From Rhizobiales bacterium Ga0077537 (lineage in GTDB: Bacteria > Pseudomonadota > Alphaproteobacteria > Rhizobiales > Hyphomicrobiaceae), in contig LNEM01000030.1 in the NCBI GenBank assembly GCA_001464955.1, positions 124,001-188,000 on the forward strand: 64,000 nt of DNA. Reading direction: 5' to 3'. The position numbers and the translations under genes were made by a program. Every line of letters begins with the position of its first letter. The stretch's first letter is position 1. Under the pieces are notes generated by a model. The model worked only from the letters and a program-made list of their open reading frames with translations, ran no database searches and was not told the DNA's origin. Shown in pieces: positions 57,061-64,000 of this stretch.

Positions 57061-58047
57061 TCAGCGCGGCATCACCGACCTGATGGCCTGCTCATTCGCC
57101 CCGCGCGCGCATAGTCCCGCCGCCGTGAGTGACGCGACCGTGAGACCATGACGATCCGCGCCCGTTCCCTTCGCCGAGAGCATCACCGCGTGATGACCGC
57201 GCCGTGCCATCTGCTCCGCGAAGCGCTTCTGCTGCGCGAACGGCGTCACTCGATCTGCCGGATCGCCGATGACGAAGATCCGCCGTTCCGGATCGACGAC
57301 GACCCCATCCAGCCGATCCATCACGTTGAGGTCTCCGGCGATGGATGCCGGATGCTCGCGATGCAGACTGGACACCCCTTGCCGCCGTGCATGCCAGTCG
57401 AGCATCGCAGAGAGATCATAGCCGCCAGAGGCCGGTGTCGCGCATTTCACCCCCTCCATCCCGCGCGTCAACATCGCCGCCACCAGCGTCGCGCCGCCGG
57501 ACTGCCCCGCCAGCGTTACGGCCGAATATCCGTTGCGCTCGATGAGTCCGCGCACGACCGCGGCCATGACGAGATGCTCCCTCAGCATCCGCCGATCGGC
57601 GTGATTGCCGGTCGAACCGAACGTCCCGGGCCGAGCCACGAGCGCAAACGGCAGCTTGTAGGTTTGCGCCTTTGACTTCAGGAGGCGCCGCATCGCATCG
57701 AGATGCTGGCGCAGCCGCGCAGGCCGACGCGCGAAGTCGGATGGCACGTCGCCCTCGAAATAGAGCACGACCTGCTCGGCCGTCGCGAACCCGGACGTCG
57801 CATGGATGGCGATGCACTCGCCCCTCCCTTCGACGTCCACCCAGATGTGATCGTCAGCGACCTCACACGCCTCCCTGAGACCAGCCAGAGCATCGGCGCC
57901 GCCGAGCGTGGCATCCCCGCTCCGCTTGAATTTGATCGCCGCCTCCGCCGTGGCCATCACGACGCCGCAGCAGACCACGGCCGCCACCAGCGGCAGGATC
58001 GCTGCCACACCCCTCGCGACGATCTGGCCAAACCCCGCTGACGCCAT
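57061..58047 (-). CDS. Exported alpha/beta hydrolase
   Basis: A 328-residue protein. An N-terminal hydrophobic stretch (GVAAILPLVAAVVCCGVV) is a signal or anchor. The nucleophile elbow is LAGQSGGATLVAAML (Ser), the Asp lies in VIGDPADRVTPFAQQKRF and the His in ADRHGLTVASL, giving a prolyl-oligopeptidase-like order. Cysteines early in the chain suggest a disulfide in the periplasm. The substrate is unknown. It ends 24 bases from the enoyl-CoA hydratase start, so it is likely in the same transcript. Confidence 0.8.
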   Translation of the reverse strand: MASAGFGQIVARGVAAILPLVAAVVCCGVVMATAEAAIKFKRSGDATLGGADALAGLREACEVADDHIWVDVEGRGECIAIHATSGFATAEQVVLYFEGDVPSDFARRPARLRQHLDAMRRLLKSKAQTYKLPFALVARPGTFGSTGNHADRRMLREHLVMAAVVRGLIERNGYSAVTLAGQSGGATLVAAMLTRGMEGVKCATPASGGYDLSAMLDWHARRQGVSSLHREHPASIAGDLNVMDRLDGVVVDPERRIFVIGDPADRVTPFAQQKRFAEQMARRGHHAVMLSAKGTGADRHGLTVASLTAAGLCARGANEQAIRSVMPR

Positions 58048-58071
58048 GCCTTCCCCCGCGAACCCTCGGCT

Positions 58072-58839
58072 TCAGTCCGCGAACTTCGGTTTCCGCTTTT
58101 CGAGGAATGCTGTCCGCGCCTCGACGGAATCCGGATGATCGCCAAGCTCTGTCGTCATCGACTGCTCATAGCGATAGCCGTCGCGCAGCGACATGTCCTC
58201 GATCGTGTTGAGCGTCCTCTTGGCGAGCCGGATCGCTGCCGGGCTCTTGGAGGCGATCTCCGCCGCGATCTTCATCGCGAGCGGCATCAGCTCGGCCTTT
58301 GGGACGCAGGCTTCCACGACCCCGAGGCGATAGAGTTCCGCCCCCGGCACCCGGTACCCCGTGAGCATCATCCGCCGCAGCGTCGAATGCGGAAACAGGC
58401 GCTGCGTATGCTTGCCACCCCCGAGCAGCCCGACATCGATCTCCGGCAACCCGAGTTGAGCTTCCTCGGCCGCGATGAGAATGTCGGCCGACGCCGCGAC
58501 CGCGAGCCCGGCGCCGAGTGCCGGCCCGTTGATGGCGGCGATCACCGGCTTCTGGCACTCTCGGATCGAATGATAGCTCTCGCGCGCACGCCGGTTGTGC
58601 TGCCAGCGCTCGCCCGCCTTCGATCGGTCCGGCCGCGACTTGAGATCGGCGCCGGCCGAGAACACCTTGCCGGCTCCGGTCAGCACGGCGACCCGAATGT
58701 CCCGCCGGTCAGAGATCATGTCGAACGCGAACGCCATCTCGACATTGAATTGGGTGTTCTGCGCGTTGACGGGCGGATTGTTCATGGTGACGACGGCGAT
58801 GCCATCCGCCACGGCGACGTCGATGAGGTGAAGATCCAT
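58072..58839 (-). CDS. Enoyl-CoA hydratase/isomerase family protein (one catalytic Glu replaced)
   Basis: A 255-residue crotonase-fold protein from the ATG at 58839. The CoA-binding oxyanion parts are [12 protein letters not shown] and [17 protein letters not shown]. Of the two hydratase glutamates, the one in [15 protein letters not shown] (equivalent to Glu164 of the rat enzyme) is kept, but the position of Glu144 (GGGCELAM in the rat enzyme) reads GAGLAVAA, so it is Ala. This favours an isomerase, hydrolase or decarboxylase-type activity over classical hydratase. It is not next to the paa genes. Confidence 0.88.
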   Translation of the reverse strand: MDLHLIDVAVADGIAVVTMNNPPVNAQNTQFNVEMAFAFDMISDRRDIRVAVLTGAGKVFSAGADLKSRPDRSKAGERWQHNRRARESYHSIRECQKPVIAAINGPALGAGLAVAASADILIAAEEAQLGLPEIDVGLLGGGKHTQRLFPHSTLRRMMLTGYRVPGAELYRLGVVEACVPKAELMPLAMKIAAEIASKSPAAIRLAKRTLNTIEDMSLRDGYRYEQSMTTELGDHPDSVEARTAFLEKRKPKFAD

Positions 58840-59068
58840 GGGCGCGGCGATCCGTTGGCTATGTGTTGTTCGTTCCCATCCTAGGCCATTCGTCGCCGGG
58901 TTCAAATCGTCCCCGTCGGCCTACGCGGGGGCGGGTCTGGAGGCATGCGCTCCCGTTGGGTCTGGGCTGCGACCTGCACGTTGGCGCGGCCGGAGAGAGC
59001 ATCTAGGATTTGTGGCTCACGACAAGAGCCCGCGCTTGCAGCGAGGCCCATCGAGTAGGAGACGCGCC

Positions 59069-59905
59069 ATGTCCAGTCAGCCCGCCACCCCGTCTCGCCG
59101 CTTGACCGCGCCCGACATCACGGCGCGGAAGGGGCTCGACCCTATCGTCTCGCTCACCTCCTATCATGCGCATACCGCCGCCCTGGCTGATCCGCACTGC
59201 GACTTCCTCTTGGTGGGCGACAGCCTCGGCATGGTCATGCACGGCTACGAAACGACGGTCCCCGTCCCCCTCGAGCTGATGATCATGCACGGCCGTGCCG
59301 TGGTACGCGGTGCGAAGCGCGCGCTCGTTGTCGTGGACATGCCGTTCGGCTCCTATGAGGAAAGCCCGTCCGTCGCCTTTCGCAATGCCGCGCGGGTTCT
59401 GAAGGAGACGGACTGCGGCGCCGTGAAGCTCGAGGGTGGCCGCCACATGGCCGAAACGATCCGCTATCTTGTTGATCGCGGAATTCCCGTGATGGCCCAC
59501 ATTGGCCTGACACCCCAATCCATCAACACGCTTGGCGGATTCAAGGTCCAGGGGCGCTCCGACGCGCAGTTCGCGGCTCTGGAGGCCGATGCCCGCGCCG
59601 TCTCGGACGCCGGCGCGTTCGCCGTCGTTCTCGAAGCCATCCCGGCCGAGCTCGCTGGAACGATCACGGCCGCAATTCCGATCCCCACCATCGGCATCGG
59701 CGCATCGGCGGCGTGCGACGGCCAGATTCTCGTCATGGAGGACATGCTCGGGCTGTCCCCGCGCGTTCCGAAGTTCGTGAAGAAGTTCGGCGAGATCGGC
59801 AACCTGATCAGCTCCGCCATCGAGGAGTATGCAACGGAGGTCAAGAGCCGCAGCTTCCCGGCCGAAGCTCACACCTACGCCCGTCAGCTTCCGCCGAAGA
59901 AGTGA
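59069..59905 (+). CDS. panB: 3-methyl-2-oxobutanoate hydroxymethyltransferase
   Basis: A 278-residue TIM-barrel enzyme that makes ketopantoate with methylene-THF, the first step of pantothenate synthesis. The ATG at 59069 follows TAGGAG. Typical segments are [75 protein letters not shown] and [15 protein letters not shown]. No panC or panD is nearby. Confidence 0.95.
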   Translation: MSSQPATPSRRLTAPDITARKGLDPIVSLTSYHAHTAALADPHCDFLLVGDSLGMVMHGYETTVPVPLELMIMHGRAVVRGAKRALVVVDMPFGSYEESPSVAFRNAARVLKETDCGAVKLEGGRHMAETIRYLVDRGIPVMAHIGLTPQSINTLGGFKVQGRSDAQFAALEADARAVSDAGAFAVVLEAIPAELAGTITAAIPIPTIGIGASAACDGQILVMEDMLGLSPRVPKFVKKFGEIGNLISSAIEEYATEVKSRSFPAEAHTYARQLPPKK

Positions 59906-59969
59906 CGGCGGCAGCGATGGACGGAACGGCTGGCCACGGCCTTTGCTGACCAGCCCGGCCCGCTTGGCA

Positions 59970-59994
59970 GGAACCACACGCGCCGCCGCGCGTT
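59970..59994 (+). promoter_or_regulatory. EcfG-type (general stress response) promoter
   Basis: GGAAC at 59970-59974 and CGTT at 59991-59994 with exactly 16 bases between them, the consensus recognised by alphaproteobacterial EcfG sigma factors. The small secreted protein gene starts at 60031, 36 bases downstream, with GAGAGG in between, so transcript start and leader length are sensible. Confidence 0.7.
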
Positions 59995-60030
59995 GACTTC
60001 TCGAATGCCAAAAGCAACGAGAGGCCGAAA

Positions 60031-60315
60031 ATGAAGTATGCGACAATGGCCGCTGGCTTCGCTGCCCTGTGTGCCGCCACCACAGTCACCACTCCCCCAG
60101 TTGCAGCCCAGGGCGTCAGTGTTCATGTCGGACCCGGAGGCGTCGGCGTCCACGTCGGAAAACCGCACCAGCGTGGAAAATACTATGGCTGGGGGCCGGG
60201 CTACCATTATCGAAGCGGGTATTATTACGGCAATTGTGCCTGGTTGAGAGATCGCGCACGCGACACCGGCAATCCCACGTGGTGGCGGCGCTACCACAAA
60301 TGCCGGTCGCGCTGA
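60031..60315 (+). CDS. Small secreted Gly/Tyr-rich protein
   Basis: A 94-residue protein with a signal peptide (cleavage after VAAQ region, ~residue 26). The mature part has two short repeats (VSVHVGPGG then VGVHVGKP), a Gly/Tyr/His-rich stretch (YYGWGPGYHYRSGYYYGN) and a C-terminal block CAWLRDRARDTGNPTWWRRY ending HKC, with two Cys likely paired. Similar small proteins with the CAWL...WWxRYxxC block occur in Hyphomicrobiales but have no known function, as far as I recall. GAGAGG precedes the ATG, and an EcfG-type promoter lies 36 bases upstream. Confidence 0.82.
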   Translation: MKYATMAAGFAALCAATTVTTPPVAAQGVSVHVGPGGVGVHVGKPHQRGKYYGWGPGYHYRSGYYYGNCAWLRDRARDTGNPTWWRRYHKCRSR

Positions 60316-60376
60316 CCCCCGCGTCAGCCCACGCGCGCCAACCGACGACGCCTCCCAGGCTCCACCAGCCTCCGGC

Positions 60377-60529
60377 ATGACATCGCTCGGCGGAGACGCG
60401 ACCATGCGAGCCGCCGTTGCCCTCGAAGCGACCCATTGTTGCTGTTGCGACTGCCTGTCCCCGGCGAGCGCTCGAGCCACCGGCGTGTTTGCCGGATCGT
60501 ACGTCGCGCGCGTTGCGCGGGCCATCTGA
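60377..60529 (+). CDS. Possible small Cys-rich protein
   Basis: A 50-codon frame, or 41 codons from the second ATG at 60404, which has GGAG nine bases upstream. The protein would contain a CCCCDC cluster in ATHCCCCDCLSP followed by an Ala/Val/Arg-rich end GSYVARVARAI. There is no known family. The cluster could bind metal, but the frame may be chance. It lies in the gap between the secreted small protein and the kinase. Confidence 0.3.
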   Translation: MTSLGGDATMRAAVALEATHCCCCDCLSPASARATGVFAGSYVARVARAI

Positions 60530-60543
60530 TACGAACAGCAGTC

Positions 60544-60580
60544 TGACGCATGCCGCTCACGTCACGTGACGCTTGCGTCA
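60544..60580. promoter_or_regulatory. Nested GACGC inverted repeats (possible operator)
   Basis: TGACGCA at 60544-60550 is inverted as TGCGTCA at 60574-60580, and between them lies a 12-bp perfect palindrome at 60560-60571 built on the same GTCAC/GTGAC core. The arms are not co-centred, so this looks like several binding half-sites more than one hairpin. It is ~150 bases upstream of the kinase start. Confidence 0.35.
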
Positions 60581-60729
60581 AAAGACACATACGCGCCTCC
60601 TGATCTCCATTATGCTTGTGCGGAATTGATTTTCGGCGGACGCCGACGCTCGTCGACCAGCGACTGCTGCAGCCGGTCGATAGGCGACGGGCTGGGCTCG
60701 CCGATCCGGCCGCACGAGGGTTCCGATTG

Positions 60730-62466
60730 GTGTCGACGATAAGCGGATTGAAGACGGCGTTGGCCACGGCCGCCGAGCGCATCAGCGCTTACCCGGGGGC
60801 CATCGCGATCTTGGCGAGCGGGCTGGCGTTGGCGTCGACGTTGGCAGCGTATCAGTTGACGCTCCAGTCAGAAGCCGAATCTCACAAGCGTGCGATTGCG
60901 AGCGAAGCATCCCGGATAGCCGAGACCATCGTCGACACAATGCGCGGATACGGCAGCATTCTGCGCGCGAGCGCCGGTTTCGTCGCCGCCAACGGTCGCC
61001 CGAATGAAGTCACCTGGCGAACTTTCACGAGCGCCCTGGAGATCGAGCGGAGTTTCCCGGGTGTGCAGGGCCTCGGCTATGTCGATGTCGGCGTGCGCGA
61101 TGAACTGGAACGGATTGCCGCCGCCAAGCGTTCAAGAGGGCGCACCGACTTCCAGTTCGTGACGGGTGACGGCGAGCGCGATCTTTATACCATGATCGCC
61201 TTTCTCGCGCCGGAGGATGAGCGAAATCGCCGAGCCCTCGGCTTCGACATGTATTCCGAGAAGACCCGCCGCGAAGCGATGCAGAAAGCGCGCGACACGG
61301 GAGAGCTGGTCCTGTCGCCGATTGTCATTCTTCGGCAGGAGATATCAGCCGATATCCAGCCAGGCTCGCTCGGATATCTGCCCGTCTATCGGGACAGTGG
61401 AACGCCACCGACATCCACAGCTGAGCGTCGCGCGCAGTTGATGGCGTTCGTCTACGGCGTCTTTCGTTGGGGAGATTTCATCGACCGCACGCTACAGAAG
61501 CACCACCGCCATTCGCTCGGACTGATGCGGATCGAGATCTCCGGCAATGCGGATGCCGCCGGCGGCGGCCTCATCTACGACAGCGAAGGCGGAAGCGCAC
61601 GACCTTCGCAAACCCGCTACACGACGACCGTGCCGCTCGATCTTGGCGGCTTGCAATGGTCGTTGACGGCGACATCCAACCATCGCTTCGAATCGACACT
61701 CGATTGGTCGAAGCCGCGCCTCATCTTGAGCAGCGGCCTCGTCGTGACGGCGCTCATAGCGACCATGATCGTCGCCCTGTCCCAATCGCGTGAACGAACC
61801 GAGATTGCGCGACGCAAGCTCGAGTCCGAAGTCGTCCAGCGAAAGGAAGCGGAGGAACGCGCCCACCTCGCCAACGGCGAACTGATTCATCGGGTCAAGA
61901 ATACGCTGGCCGTCGTTTCGGCACTCGCCTCACAGACGGCCCGGCACTCGACGAGCGTCCAGGCGTTCACCGCATCGTTCCGCGAACGCCTCGTCGCACT
62001 GGCCTCCGTCCAGGATCTGCTGCGCCCCGACCCGGCCTACGCACCGGAGCTCGGAGAACTGGTTCGCCAGAGTCTGAAGGCTTTTGCCGACGCGGCGAAA
62101 TCCACCAGTGCTTCGCCCCGCCTAACGGCGAGCGGGCCGAAGGTCGCTCTGCCCGGCAATCAGGCGGTGCTCCTGAGCCTGCTTCTCAACGAATTGGCGA
62201 CCAACGCCACGAAGTACGGCGCATGGTCGGCGTCGGGCGGCGGCGTCACCGTCGAATGGTCGCTCGAGACCCTCGAAGAAGAGAAGCTGGTCGTGTTGAG
62301 ATGGACGGAGACCGGCTCCCGCATCAAGTCGGAACCGAGCCCCAATGGCTTTGGGACGAAAGTGATTGAAGCTGTCGAGCGGGGCATGCGAGGCCGCATC
62401 GAGCGCTCCTGGCCCGACTCGGGCCTCGCCTTCGTCTTCCGCTTCCCGGTTATCGATCCGGAGTGA
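60730..62466 (+). CDS. HWE-family sensor histidine kinase with CHASE domain
   Basis: A 578-residue inner-membrane kinase. A first membrane segment (~AIAILASGLALASTLAAYQL) precedes a periplasmic CHASE sensor domain (SFPGVQGLGYVDVG, LGFDMYSEKTRREAMQKA), a second membrane segment (LILSSGLVVTALIATMIVAL) and a short linker. The kinase core has the HWE phospho-acceptor HRVKNTLAVVSALASQT, NELATNATKYGA in the N box, RWTETG as the WxE motif, and NGFGTKVIEAVERGM. The start is GTG 60730 or TTG 60727, after GAGGG. HWE kinases commonly feed the PhyR stress response. No response regulator is adjacent. Confidence 0.9.
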   Translation: MSTISGLKTALATAAERISAYPGAIAILASGLALASTLAAYQLTLQSEAESHKRAIASEASRIAETIVDTMRGYGSILRASAGFVAANGRPNEVTWRTFTSALEIERSFPGVQGLGYVDVGVRDELERIAAAKRSRGRTDFQFVTGDGERDLYTMIAFLAPEDERNRRALGFDMYSEKTRREAMQKARDTGELVLSPIVILRQEISADIQPGSLGYLPVYRDSGTPPTSTAERRAQLMAFVYGVFRWGDFIDRTLQKHHRHSLGLMRIEISGNADAAGGGLIYDSEGGSARPSQTRYTTTVPLDLGGLQWSLTATSNHRFESTLDWSKPRLILSSGLVVTALIATMIVALSQSRERTEIARRKLESEVVQRKEAEERAHLANGELIHRVKNTLAVVSALASQTARHSTSVQAFTASFRERLVALASVQDLLRPDPAYAPELGELVRQSLKAFADAAKSTSASPRLTASGPKVALPGNQAVLLSLLLNELATNATKYGAWSASGGGVTVEWSLETLEEEKLVVLRWTETGSRIKSEPSPNGFGTKVIEAVERGMRGRIERSWPDSGLAFVFRFPVIDPE

Positions 62467-62507
62467 CCGCAGAAGCGCAGGTATCGGCGTGAGCCGAATG
62501 TTCCGAA

Positions 62508-62585
62508 CTAGAGAGCGCCGAACAGATTGAGCAGCAGCAGTACCGAGATCGGAACACCGAGTAGCCAGAGAACGATATTGGTCAT
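62508..62585 (-). CDS. 25-residue hydrophobic membrane protein
   Basis: An ATG at 62583-62585 with GGAG ten bases upstream opens a 25-codon frame: an MTNIVLWLLGVPIS start followed by VLLLLNLFGAL and a TAG stop. It is one transmembrane helix with almost no soluble part. An exact EcfG-type promoter motif lies 66-90 bases upstream on the same strand. Related tiny membrane proteins are common and usually unannotated in rhizobia (recollection, not checked). It converges on the HWE kinase, 41 bases away. Confidence 0.7.
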   Translation of the reverse strand: MTNIVLWLLGVPISVLLLLNLFGAL

Positions 62586-62650
62586 GACGCACTCCTCGAG
62601 CTTCATATCGCATAACGCGATGCAGTTTCGTCGTTGATTGGTTTGAATGA

Positions 62651-62675
62651 AACGCGGAGATCGATGAGAGGTTCC
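62651..62675 (-). promoter_or_regulatory. EcfG-type promoter of the 25-residue membrane protein
   Basis: Read on the minus strand: GGAAC at 62675-62671, 16 bases, CGTT at 62654-62651. It begins 10 bases past the AI-2E transporter stop and points at the 62585 start codon, predicting a leader of about 55-60 bases. Confidence 0.7.
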
Positions 62676-62684
62676 GGCCTTTCG

Positions 62685-64000
62685 TCACTGCTGCACCGCA
62701 GCGTCGGCTGCCACGGGAGAGTTCCGCACTCCATCAGGAAACAATTTCACAACGTCGGCGACCTTCCCGACGGTTTGGAACTCACCATTTCCACCATCCG
62801 GGCGGCTCACGGCCATGCCACCATCGACTTCGAAGACGATCAGCTTGGCCTTCGGAAAGTTCATGTCCGCGCGTCGCATCAACAGACCGATGTGTCGTCG
62901 ATCAAGATGCGAGAGATTGACGAGAACAACGGCATCGACAGTAGCGTCGGCATCGAGCCCGCCCCGGCTCGCAAGCGCCGTGAGCCCGGACGATGTGCCG
63001 CCGGATACGATTTCCCAATTCGTCGACGACCGGAGGCAACTCGCGAGGAAATCGGCAGCCGCGCGATCGACGCTGCCGCGTGCCGGCAGGACAAGCGCCT
63101 GTTTGGGCGCCTGCGTAGGTGCATCCATCTTGGCAGCCGCGTACTCGTTCGCGAGTTCCGAGACCTCCGACATGGCGGCGGAGATCTTCGCCAGCCGGTC
63201 ATCGTCGAGGCGTCCCCGGCGAAAATCGAGCCCCGCGAGCGCCAGCGCCGGAAGCACGATCCGATCCCCCGTGTCGACAATGCGCGTGGGATCGAGCACG
63301 TCATCGAGCTGAGCTGCCAGCTGATCGCTGTTGCGCGTCAGCAATTGCCCGTAGAAATCCTCGTCAGGGCGCAGCGCCGCCTCGTTTCCAAGCATGATGC
63401 TGAAGAACTCGAGCGCGGGCAGATGCCGCCCGACGACGACGAGTACGAGGGTCAACGGCGCTGCAAGGAGCAACCCCGCGGGCCCCCAGACGAGCGTCCA
63501 GAAGCTGGCAGAAACCACCATCGCGAAGGGTGAGAGCCCGCTCCGCTTCCCCAGCACCAATGGCTCGACGACATTCCCCATGATCATCTCGCCCGCAATC
63601 AGGAACGCGAACGTCGAAATGACCATGGACCAGCCGGGATCGACGCCGGCCGCAAGGAGAATCGGTGGCACCATCGCGATCGCCGTGCCGACGAACGGCA
63701 CGAACCGCATGAGGCCTGCGATCACCCCGCACAACAATGGACTGGGCACTCCGATGATGAGCAGGACCACGGCCACCAGTGCGCCATAGGCCGAACTCAG
63801 CATCACTTGCCCCAGAAACAGCTTGGAAAGGCGCTGCGCGGCGTCCGACATCGCCGCCGTTGTCCCGACCAGGTTGTCGACGCCGGCGATCCGGACCAGT
63901 CGATCGCGCAGATCTTGATGTTGGAACAGCAGAAATGCCGTGAAGAGCATCGTGAGTGCCACTTGACCGGCGGGGACCAGCCAATCTCCGATTGCCCCCA
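62685..64000 (-). CDS. AI-2E family (PerM-type) transporter, partial
   Basis: The gene runs off the right edge; 438 codons are visible. The core shows several long hydrophobic segments with family motifs LFLGQVMLSSAYGALVAVVL, GVPSPLLCGVIAGLMRFVPF and GNVVEPLVLGKRSGLSP. After the last membrane segment (~residue 190 of the visible part) there is a ~240-residue cytoplasmic C-terminal region, unusually long for this family, with a Rossmann-like strand pattern (DAVVLVNLSHLDRR, AKLIVFEVDGG). Relatives move small signals or ions; function here is unproven. Confidence 0.87.
   Translation of the reverse strand, partial: GAIGDWLVPAGQVALTMLFTAFLLFQHQDLRDRLVRIAGVDNLVGTTAAMSDAAQRLSKLFLGQVMLSSAYGALVAVVLLIIGVPSPLLCGVIAGLMRFVPFVGTAIAMVPPILLAAGVDPGWSMVISTFAFLIAGEMIMGNVVEPLVLGKRSGLSPFAMVVSASFWTLVWGPAGLLLAAPLTLVLVVVGRHLPALEFFSIMLGNEAALRPDEDFYGQLLTRNSDQLAAQLDDVLDPTRIVDTGDRIVLPALALAGLDFRRGRLDDDRLAKISAAMSEVSELANEYAAAKMDAPTQAPKQALVLPARGSVDRAAADFLASCLRSSTNWEIVSGGTSSGLTALASRGGLDADATVDAVVLVNLSHLDRRHIGLLMRRADMNFPKAKLIVFEVDGGMAVSRPDGGNGEFQTVGKVADVVKLFPDGVRNSPVAADAAVQQ

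Larger units (their letters stand above)
60316..60729. other. ~410-base region upstream of the HWE kinase
   Basis: This gap holds a possible small Cys-rich frame (60377-60529), a nest of GACGC/GCGTC repeats including a 12-bp palindrome at 60560-60571, and the presumed kinase promoter. I could not place a sigma-70 or EcfG motif for the kinase within it. Confidence 0.5.

Overview
The window is about 64 kb of GC-rich, tightly packed bacterial chromosome. Gene content and order point to an alphaproteobacterium, most likely Hyphomicrobiales (Rhizobiales): an SdhAF4-type DUF1674 protein next to htpX-rsmB, the run waaA-lpxK-DUF2093-xseA-purD, a heterotetrameric sarcosine oxidase, an HWE-family histidine kinase and perfect EcfG-type promoter motifs. 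I see no rRNA, tRNA, insertion sequence, prophage or CRISPR array. Most genes look like ordinary chromosomal housekeeping and catabolic genes. Many stop/start junctions overlap by ATGA, GTGA or TGATG.

Left part (0-23 kb). The end of an HlyD-type adaptor is followed by a secreted M23 peptidase and rmlD, then a creatininase-family hydrolase divergent from a cyclase-family protein, glycerol kinase, and a complete phenylacetyl-CoA epoxidase operon paaABCDE on the minus strand. A secreted-type Tad/vWA protein, an SdhAF4 homologue, htpX-rsmB, an orphan peptide-type solute-binding protein, sodB, a cNMP-binding patatin, exported msrB and msrA, and the dTDP-rhamnose genes rmlACB follow. The fourth rhamnose gene, rmlD, lies 18 kb away.

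Middle part (23-45 kb). An aldo/keto reductase is followed by a hydantoinase pair (hyuAB) divergent from sarcosine oxidase soxBDAG, which runs directly into glpD. The pair plus sarcosine oxidase fits N-methylhydantoin (creatinine) breakdown to glycine. glpD has no canonical start except one deep inside soxG; a CTG with a good Shine-Dalgarno sequence, overlapping the soxG stop, is the likely start. Then come a CoA transferase, a tyrosine-phosphatase-like protein, lipid A/Kdo genes (waaA, lpxK), xseA, and purD leading into two tandem dehalogenase-like hydrolases and a patatin.

Right part (45-64 kb). This holds a DUF882 peptidase with a long unknown tail, an OFA-type MFS carrier, a class III aminotransferase divergent from an Ldh-family dehydrogenase and an acyl-CoA ligase, and a Gram-negative class GN sortase system. 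That system has a divergent HTH regulator, a VIT/vWA protein with a C-terminal LPxTA-like sorting signal, the sortase, and a small secreted protein made of four 12-residue repeats. After panB comes a cluster with signs of general-stress-response control: a small secreted Gly/Tyr-rich protein, an HWE kinase with a CHASE sensor, and a 25-residue membrane protein. Both small genes have an exact GGAAC-N16-CGTT promoter. The window ends inside an AI-2E family transporter. The two parts I consider most worth following up are the sortase island (52.5-57 kb) and the stress-kinase island (59.9-62.7 kb).
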